This document shows positions 63,185 to 64,000 of a DNA stretch of 64,000 nt, piece after piece; the stretch's first letter is position 1, and every line of letters begins with the position of its first letter. The position numbers and the translations under genes were made by a program. The stretch lies in contig SJPJ01000001.1 in NCBI GenBank assembly GCA_007859835.1, positions 7,869,651 through 7,933,650 of the forward strand. The letters are read 5' to 3'. The DNA comes from Novipirellula herctigrandis (GTDB taxonomy: Bacteria > Planctomycetota > Planctomycetia > Pirellulales > Pirellulaceae). Under the pieces are notes generated by a model. It searched no databases. It was not told the DNA's origin and saw only the letters and a program-made list of their open reading frames with translations.

Positions 63185-63520
63185 GTGCTTGATGAATTGG
63201 GTGAACGGCAATGTCGGCTGATGGCGGACTTTTTTTCGGCGATGAGTAATTCCACAAGATTGCATATGCTTTGTGCATTGCAAACGGGCCCCAAGACGGT
63301 CTCTGAATTAGCCGAGTACGCCGAAGTGAGTATGCCAAATGCTTCGCAGCATCTACGGGTGATGCGGGAAAAAGGCGTGGTCACAATGGAGAAAGAGGCT
63401 CAGTTCGTCTACTACACCGTTGCGGACCCTCGCATCATTAAAGGGGCCTCTATGATCCGAACCGCATTGACGGACGTCGCGCGTCGCAATGCCCAGTGGA
63501 TGGATGTCGATGCAGAATAA
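63185..63520 (+). CDS. ArsR-family transcriptional repressor
   Basis: A 111-residue winged helix-turn-helix protein. FFSAMSNSTRLHMLCALQTG, KTVSELAEYAEVSMPNASQH, LRVMREKGVVTMEKEAQFVY and YTVADPRI are in the standard ArsR order. No CxC-type metal site is visible in the recognition helix; the only Cys residues are in ERQCRLM and HMLCALQ, so the signal is unclear and could be redox or thiol based. The GTG at 63185 is chosen because ggagg stands five bases before it; GTG at 63179 and a longer frame are possible. A multiheme cytochrome gene starts 26 bp downstream, so it probably controls that gene. Confidence 0.88.
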   Translation: MLDELGERQCRLMADFFSAMSNSTRLHMLCALQTGPKTVSELAEYAEVSMPNASQHLRVMREKGVVTMEKEAQFVYYTVADPRIIKGASMIRTALTDVARRNAQWMDVDAE

Positions 63521-63546
63521 ACTGACGAATCAAAAGGAGCCATGAC

Positions 63547-64000
63547 ATGCGATTCTTGCTGGGAGTCTTGGTGCTCGGGGCATTCGTGTTGGCGTCGGTA
63601 GTGATTGCCAAGTCGATCGCTGGTCCAAACCCACCGAAGGATCCGTGGTCAAACATGCCGGTGCCACCGGCTCCGTTAAGCCACGCTGGTCTATTCAATG
63701 GACCACTTGAAAGCGGCCAAGATGTAACGCGGGCCTGCTTGTCGTGTCACCCTAATTCGGCTCACGAAGTGATGCAGACATCGCATTGGACTTGGACCAA
63801 CAGTTCCGTCACGGAAACGGACGACGGCAAGGAAATACGCACGGGAAAGCTCAACCTTCTCAACAATTTTTGCATCGCCGCAGGCCCTAACATTAAAAGC
63901 TGTTCGTCTTGCCACGCAGGCTACGGATGGACGGAATACGGAAATTTCGATTTTACCAACCAGGAAAACGTCGACTGCTTGATCTGTCACGACCAATCGG
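63547..64000 (+). CDS. Multiheme cytochrome c, possibly octaheme tetrathionate reductase type (3' end outside window)
   Basis: The ATG at 63547 follows aaaggag by seven bases. The 151 visible residues begin with a signal anchor or signal peptide (LLGVLVLGAFVLASVVIA) and contain three heme-binding motifs: CLSCHPNSAHEVMQTSHW, CSSCHAGYGWTEYG and CLICHDQS. The arrangement of motifs and the segment DFTNQENVDCLICHD resemble octaheme tetrathionate reductase (OTR) type cytochromes, which reduce tetrathionate, nitrite or hydroxylamine in the periplasm. The gene runs off the window, so the heme count is not known. It is co-transcribed with the ArsR-type regulator. Confidence 0.85.
   Translation, partial: MRFLLGVLVLGAFVLASVVIAKSIAGPNPPKDPWSNMPVPPAPLSHAGLFNGPLESGQDVTRACLSCHPNSAHEVMQTSHWTWTNSSVTETDDGKEIRTGKLNLLNNFCIAAGPNIKSCSSCHAGYGWTEYGNFDFTNQENVDCLICHDQS

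Overview
The window looks like a piece of a planctomycete chromosome, most likely a marine member of the Pirellulaceae (Rhodopirellula type). The signs are pilin-like DUF1559 proteins, a high density of Cys-type sulfatases, a large receptor-like Ser/Thr kinase, an ECF sigma factor paired with a FecR/LamG protein, and intergenic DNA rich in gene debris. This assignment is inferred from gene content, not from a marker gene.

Left part (1-20 kb): the 3' end of a XylR-like regulator with a 23-bp tandem repeat at its stop; a set of two DUF1559 proteins flanked by small lipoproteins; a mosaic of broken genes and tandem repeats (4.9-6.1 kb); a GH29 fucosidase; an FKBP lipoprotein; a membrane TPR/zinc-ribbon protein; three small genes ending in a low-molecular-weight phosphatase-like protein; hflK-hflC; and a secreted hypothetical protein. 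Fragments of one integrase-type transposase family are scattered at 0.9, 13.8 and 18.1 kb, with a related one at 26.1 kb.

Middle (19-30 kb): a secreted protein of unknown function, a decayed sulfatase, a two-gene unit (GH127 then sulfatase), a small conserved secreted protein, a membrane protein and a transmembrane Ser/Thr kinase.

Right part (30-62.3 kb): one long run of minus-strand genes. Read in transcription order from 62.3 kb down, it holds ECF sigma, FecR/LamG membrane protein, GH29, sulfatase, a beta-helix GH141-like protein, GH29, a truncated DUF2961 gene, sulfatase, a sulfatase/GH fusion, GH97, sulfatase, GH116, two sulfatases, a GHL15-like protein split by a 1594-bp IS4-family element, sulfatase, a nucleoside-hydrolase-like protein and a further sulfatase. 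Several neighbours overlap by 4 bp (ATGA). I read this as a locus for breaking down a sulfated, fucose-containing polysaccharide (fucoidan-like): sulfatases strip sulfate, GH29 and the GH141-like protein remove fucose, and the other hydrolases handle side chains. The sigma/FecR-LamG pair at its head is a plausible sugar-sensing switch. Nine sulfatases are intact in the window; a tenth is a pseudogene and an eleventh an N-terminal scrap. No sulfatase-maturating enzyme is present here.

The right edge (62.5-64 kb) holds a decayed DUF559 gene, an ArsR-type repressor and the start of a multiheme cytochrome c running off the window.
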